The notes under the pieces are model-generated. The model was not told where the DNA came from, did not search any database, and saw only the letters and a list, made by a program, of their open reading frames with translations. A stretch of DNA of 64,000 nt. It comes from Phytoactinopolyspora halotolerans (GTDB taxonomy: Bacteria > Actinomycetota > Actinomycetes > Jiangellales > Jiangellaceae). A program made the translations under genes and the position numbers. Location: the NCBI RefSeq assembly GCF_010550675.1, contig NZ_JAAGOA010000019.1, positions 62,001 through 126,000 on the forward strand, given 5' to 3'. Below, one piece after another: positions 60,689 to 64,000 of this stretch. The first letter of the stretch is position 1, and each line of letters opens with the position of its first letter.

Positions 60689-62941
60689 TCAGCGGCGTTC
60701 GGTAGCGACGGCTGAGTGCGGAGTGACGGCCCCGACCACGGCCGGAGCCGGCTCGGCGGCGGGTTCCTCCCGCAGGCCGACGCGGCGGTGCAGCCGGCGC
60801 AACGGCTCCGGCGCCCACCAGTTGGCCCGCCCGGCCAGCCGCATGAACGCAGGCACCAGGACCCCGCGGATCAGCGTCGCGTCGACGAGGATGACCAGCG
60901 CGATACCGATGCCGAGTTGCTGCAGGAAGACGATGCCGCTGGTGGCGTAGATGGAGAACGAGACGGCCAGGATCACCGCGGCGGCCGTTACCAGCGGCGC
61001 CGAGCGGGCGATGCCACGCGGGACAGAACCGGCGGCGTCGCCGGTGCGGTCATAGTCCTCCTTGATCCGGGAGAGCAGGAAGACCTCGTAGTCCATCGAC
61101 AGCCCGTAGGCGATGCAGAACATCAGCAGCGGGATGCTGGGCTCGACCGCGCCGGACGGCGTGAAGCCGAGTAGGTCCGCCAGGCCGCCTTCTTGAAAGC
61201 CCCAGACCAGCACGCCGAACATCACCGACAGGCTGAGCAGATTCAGCACCGACGCCTTGATCGGCGCCACCACCGACCCGGTCATCAGGAACAGCACCAC
61301 GAACGTGACGGCGACGATCAGTCCGGCGAGCAGCGGCAGCCGGTCGACCACCCCGTCGTTGTAGTCGGCGAGCTCGGCCGGGTAGCCGCCGACCAGCACG
61401 TCGAACGGCGCGGGCGTCGCCCTGACCTCGTCCACCAACCCGGCGGGATCCTCGGCGAGCCGTTCACCGGTGGGGATGACGGTCAGCCAGGTGCCCGTGC
61501 CGTCGTCGCCGGTGAAGCGCTCGTGGAACGGTCGGCTGGGAAGGGCGTCGCCGCGGATGTAGGAACCGGCGGCCGAATCGACCCGCTCCACCCCCGGCAA
61601 CTCGGAGAGCGCGGCCGCGTACCCGGCGAGCCGTCCTGATCCGGCGTCGGGGGCGACGACGTAGACCGCGTCCGCGTCCTCGGTGGTGAAGTCGTCGCGA
61701 ATCGTGTCGTACATCTCGCGCACAGCCAGGCCGTCGGGCAGCACCCGCTCGTCCGGCGAGCCGAAGTTGATGCCGAGCGCGGGCGCCCCCAGGCCCAGCA
61801 GCGCGACGAGCGCCAGCCCGCCGGCCAGGATCGGGCGGCGCATCACCGCGGCCGGCAGCCGGAACCAGAATCGCTGCTCGTCGTCGGTGGCTGCGGCGGG
61901 GTCCGTGGCGTCTGGCGAGCCGCGTCGTACGACGCGCCGCCCGACCAGCACCAGAGCCGCCGGCAGCAGCACCGTCGCGCCGAACACGGCGGTCAGCACG
62001 ACGGCGATACCGGCATAGGCGAACGAGGACAGGAACGGGTACGGGAAGACGAAGAGCACGGCCAGCGACGCGGCGACGGTCAGGCCGCTGAACATCACGG
62101 TTCGACCGGCGCTGGCGACGGCGGCACGCACCGCGTCGGCGACGTCCACCCGCCGGGTCAGCTCCTCGCGGAACCGGTAGACCATGAACAGGCCATAGTC
62201 CACGCCCAGGCCGATCCCCATCACCAGGGCGATGTTCGAGGCGAATGTGGAGATCTCGGTGACGCGCGTGAACGCCCACAGCAACGCCAGGGTCCCGACC
62301 ACGGTGAAGATGCCGAGGCCGAGCGTGACGAGCGCGGGCGCGGCCCGGCGATAGACCGCCCACAGGAGCACACCCACAAGCGGGACGATGACGATCTCCG
62401 CCCGGATGAAGTCCGCCGCCGCCTCCTCGGCGGTGACGCGGAAGATCTCGTCGCTGCCGCCCAGCTGGACATCGACGGCGGTGAGCTCGGAGTCGGCCGA
62501 TTCGAGTTCGTCCTCCAGGCCGGGCAGGACGGTGCCGCGTACGTGATCGGCGTCACCGGGAGCCCACCCGAGGATCAGGCCGTGCCGGGCGTCGTCGCTG
62601 CGCAGTGTGTCCGGGGCGCCGGGGGTCCAGTACGACCACGCGTCGCCGATATCGGGATGCTCGGCGAGTAGCGCGGTGAGCTCGGAGCCCGCGCCGGCGA
62701 CGTCGGCGTCGTCGACGGTACCCTCCGGGGCGGTGACCAGCACGGCGACGTTCGGCGTGCTGGTACCGAACTGCTCGCCGAGCAGCTCTCGGGCGGCGAC
62801 GGACTCAGAGTCCGGCGCTTCGAACCGGTTGAGGGAGAGGGCATCGAGCACCCCGGCGGCAAGGGCGCCGGCGAGGACGAACAGTACGAGCCCGGCGCCG
62901 AGTATGCGGCGGGGCGCGCGAGTGATGAGGCGGCCGATCAT
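60689..62941 (-). CDS. MMPL-family RND transporter
   Basis: 750 aa membrane protein with two repeats of one span plus a large outer loop plus five to six spans, the MMPL layout. First repeat: LGAGLVLFVLAGALAAGVLD and ASNIALVMGIGLGVDYGLFM (the GxGVDY Asp-Tyr of proton relay). Second repeat: IPLLMFCIAYGLSMDYEVFL with SRIKEDYDRTGDAAGSV. Substrates range from lipids to drugs. ATG 62941. It is divergent from a TetR gene with tandem operators between them, the usual drug/lipid efflux arrangement. Confidence 0.93.
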   Translation of the reverse strand: MIGRLITRAPRRILGAGLVLFVLAGALAAGVLDALSLNRFEAPDSESVAARELLGEQFGTSTPNVAVLVTAPEGTVDDADVAGAGSELTALLAEHPDIGDAWSYWTPGAPDTLRSDDARHGLILGWAPGDADHVRGTVLPGLEDELESADSELTAVDVQLGGSDEIFRVTAEEAAADFIRAEIVIVPLVGVLLWAVYRRAAPALVTLGLGIFTVVGTLALLWAFTRVTEISTFASNIALVMGIGLGVDYGLFMVYRFREELTRRVDVADAVRAAVASAGRTVMFSGLTVAASLAVLFVFPYPFLSSFAYAGIAVVLTAVFGATVLLPAALVLVGRRVVRRGSPDATDPAAATDDEQRFWFRLPAAVMRRPILAGGLALVALLGLGAPALGINFGSPDERVLPDGLAVREMYDTIRDDFTTEDADAVYVVAPDAGSGRLAGYAAALSELPGVERVDSAAGSYIRGDALPSRPFHERFTGDDGTGTWLTVIPTGERLAEDPAGLVDEVRATPAPFDVLVGGYPAELADYNDGVVDRLPLLAGLIVAVTFVVLFLMTGSVVAPIKASVLNLLSLSVMFGVLVWGFQEGGLADLLGFTPSGAVEPSIPLLMFCIAYGLSMDYEVFLLSRIKEDYDRTGDAAGSVPRGIARSAPLVTAAAVILAVSFSIYATSGIVFLQQLGIGIALVILVDATLIRGVLVPAFMRLAGRANWWAPEPLRRLHRRVGLREEPAAEPAPAVVGAVTPHSAVATERR

Positions 62942-62987
62942 GAGCGGTGCTCTCCGGGGTGAGACGGGTAGGTAGGGGTAATATCGA

Positions 62988-63048
62988 GAGAAATGCGAGA
63001 GGTGGCTCGCATTTCTCGACGATGATGAGAATACGAGTAGTCGCTCGT
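62988..63048. promoter_or_regulatory. Tandem TetR-type operators
   Basis: Two palindromes share the pattern RCGAG-N6-CTCGY: GCGAG-AGGTGG-CTCGC at 62995-63010, extended to 12 bp arms (62988-62999 and 63006-63017), and ACGAG-TAGTCG-CTCGT at 63033-63048. Their centres are 38 bp apart. They lie 47-107 bp upstream of the MMPL start, in the gap to the TetR gene. Confidence 0.75.
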
Positions 63049-63162
63049 GTTTGTCTACTGCACCGCCCGGGCAGTGCCTGACGAGCGTGGTCGGGGTTCT
63101 CGCGCCGCAGGAGGCGGTGGCGGGCAGGCGGTGAGCGTGGCCGTCGGTGTAAGGATGGTGAC

Positions 63163-63822
63163 GTGACAGAATCCAGGGAGGTCACAACGGACCACGCCGC
63201 GGCGCCGGGGCACGGTCGAGTCGGCCCCAAGCGGCAGGAGCGTGGCCAGCGGCGGATGGCCCAGATCGTCTCGGCGGCTGCCGAAGTCTTCGCCGAAAGC
63301 AGCTATGAGGCCGCGACGACGAACGCGATCGCCAAGCGCGCCGGGATCTCGCCCGGCTCGCTCTACCAGTTCTTCGCGAACAAGGACGAGATCGCTCGCG
63401 CGCTGGCCGAACGCTACGTCGCCGAACTCGGCGTGGCGCAGGCGAAGGCGCTGGACCTGGAGAAACTGCGGACCGCGTCGCTGGAGGAGACGCTCGCGGC
63501 GGTGATCGCGCCCCTGATCGAGTTCAACCTGGCCAACCGCGGCTTCAAGGCGCTCTTCGCCCGGCCGGACATGCCACCCTCGCTGACCGAGGCGGTGGCG
63601 CCGTTGCACGCCACACTGACCGAACGCGTCAAAGCCCTGCTGGCAATGCGCTTTCCGCAGCTTGCGGGCGACGCCCTCGACCGTACCGTCACGGTGGCGA
63701 TCCAGATCGTGCGGGCGATGATGCCGTTGATCGTCGCCGCCGAGGAAGGCCCGGAGCGCGACGCGCTCGTCGCCGAGCTGCACCGCGCGCTGCATGCGTA
63801 CCTCTCCGATGTCGTGCGGTGA
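63163..63822 (+). CDS. TetR-family transcription regulator
   Basis: 219 aa. TetR HTH at about 30-80: QIVSAAAEVFAESSYEAATT, AIAKRAGISPGSLYQFFANK. The C-terminal helical ligand-binding domain is a TetR_C pattern (EFNLANRGFKALFARPDMPP, TVTVAIQIVRAMMPLIVAAE). GTG 63163 has no clear ribosome site, so a leaderless message is possible. It should repress the divergent MMPL transporter through the tandem palindromes. Confidence 0.92.
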   Translation: MTESREVTTDHAAAPGHGRVGPKRQERGQRRMAQIVSAAAEVFAESSYEAATTNAIAKRAGISPGSLYQFFANKDEIARALAERYVAELGVAQAKALDLEKLRTASLEETLAAVIAPLIEFNLANRGFKALFARPDMPPSLTEAVAPLHATLTERVKALLAMRFPQLAGDALDRTVTVAIQIVRAMMPLIVAAEEGPERDALVAELHRALHAYLSDVVR

Positions 63823-63863
63823 TCCATGGCTCGACGCCGGCCGGAATCCTGTGGGGCCGACGG

Positions 63864-64000
63864 TCAGGCCAGATCGATCCGGTGCTGTTCGACCGGATAG
63901 CCGGCCTTGGCGAAGGTGGAAGCCATCGGTGTGTTGGTGACATCGGTGCCGGCGACGATCCGGTCTGCGCCCTCGGCCACGAGTAGGTGCGTGGCCTCGA
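63864..64000 (-). CDS. GNAT-type acetyltransferase, C-terminal end only
   Basis: The window ends inside this minus-strand gene. The visible 44 residues read THLLVAEGADRIVAGTDVTN, then TPMASTFAKAGYPVEQHRID and LA before a TGA. NTPM-FAKAGYP followed by a short final strand is the usual end of GNAT acetyltransferases. It is convergent to the TetR gene with 41 bp between. Substrate cannot be judged. Confidence 0.6.
   Translation of the reverse strand, partial: EATHLLVAEGADRIVAGTDVTNTPMASTFAKAGYPVEQHRIDLA

Noticed and set aside
1-64000. tRNA or rRNA genes, complete insertion sequences, prophage or integrase genes
   Set aside because: I looked for CCA-like tRNA ends, rRNA conserved blocks and transposase/integrase motifs and saw none. 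A covariance-model search could still find a missed small RNA.

Overview
This is a 64 kb piece of a GC-rich actinobacterial chromosome. The evidence is the actinobacterial division cluster (no ftsA; SepF, YggT and DivIVA after ftsZ), many GTG starts, apparently leaderless promoters and actinobacterial families (DUF2567, DUF2695, DUF4937, AbiEi-DUF559, type 2 IleRS). Jiangellales is my guess from general resemblance; the window does not prove it.

Positions 1-16000 hold the cell wall and division (dcw) cluster: murF (end only), mraY, murD, ftsW, murG, murC, ftsQ, ftsZ, pgeF, sepF, yggT, divIVA. It is interrupted twice: by a 197 bp inverted-repeat element between mraY and murD, and between ftsQ and ftsZ by a repeat-rich intergenic stretch, an AbiEi/DUF559-type gene and a DoxX gene. 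A lipoprotein follows, then a convergent type 2 ileS with a T-box leader. Positions 19900-29600 hold DUF167, a DksA/TraR protein, lspA, rluD, a PAP2-diacylglycerol kinase fusion, dnaE, DUF2567 and an SMP-30 protein.

Positions 29700-36000 are mixed: a voltage-gated-type ion channel, an epimerase, DUF2695, a decayed ABATE/CGNR regulator, a methyltransferase, YbaK, DUF4937 and a frameshifted toxin-antitoxin locus. Positions 36000-44000 are a carbohydrate island: GH38 alpha-mannosidase, a LacI remnant, a CE7 esterase, two KDPG-type aldolases and two PfkB/KDG-type kinases, which together suggest oxidised-sugar degradation to pyruvate. After a discoidin-domain exoprotein, a PhoD remnant and a second AbiEi/DUF559 paralog comes a sialic-acid-type system (46800-54400): two permeases, a Tat lipoprotein binding protein, a Tat-exported sialidase, a GntR/FCD regulator and an N-acetylneuraminate-lyase-like DapA protein. 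The end of the window carries regulator/effector pairs: a second GntR paralog, VOC/WYL, MarR-GNAT/aminotransferase, Uma2, and MMPL/TetR.

The most unusual signal is a set of long, almost perfect palindromes in gene junctions. Family B (15995, 41812, 44005, 45630, 46747, with a decayed copy at 57500) is about 50 bp with an 11-nt loop; its arms covary, and it supplies the stop codon of five genes. Family A (22706 and 24223) is about 93 bp with roughly 30 bp arms; its two copies lie in opposite orientation around the PAP2-DAGK gene. Both families share an ATGATCATG core. They look like non-autonomous repeats that may also act as terminators. The two GntR paralogs share an operator motif laid over the same leaderless promoter architecture.
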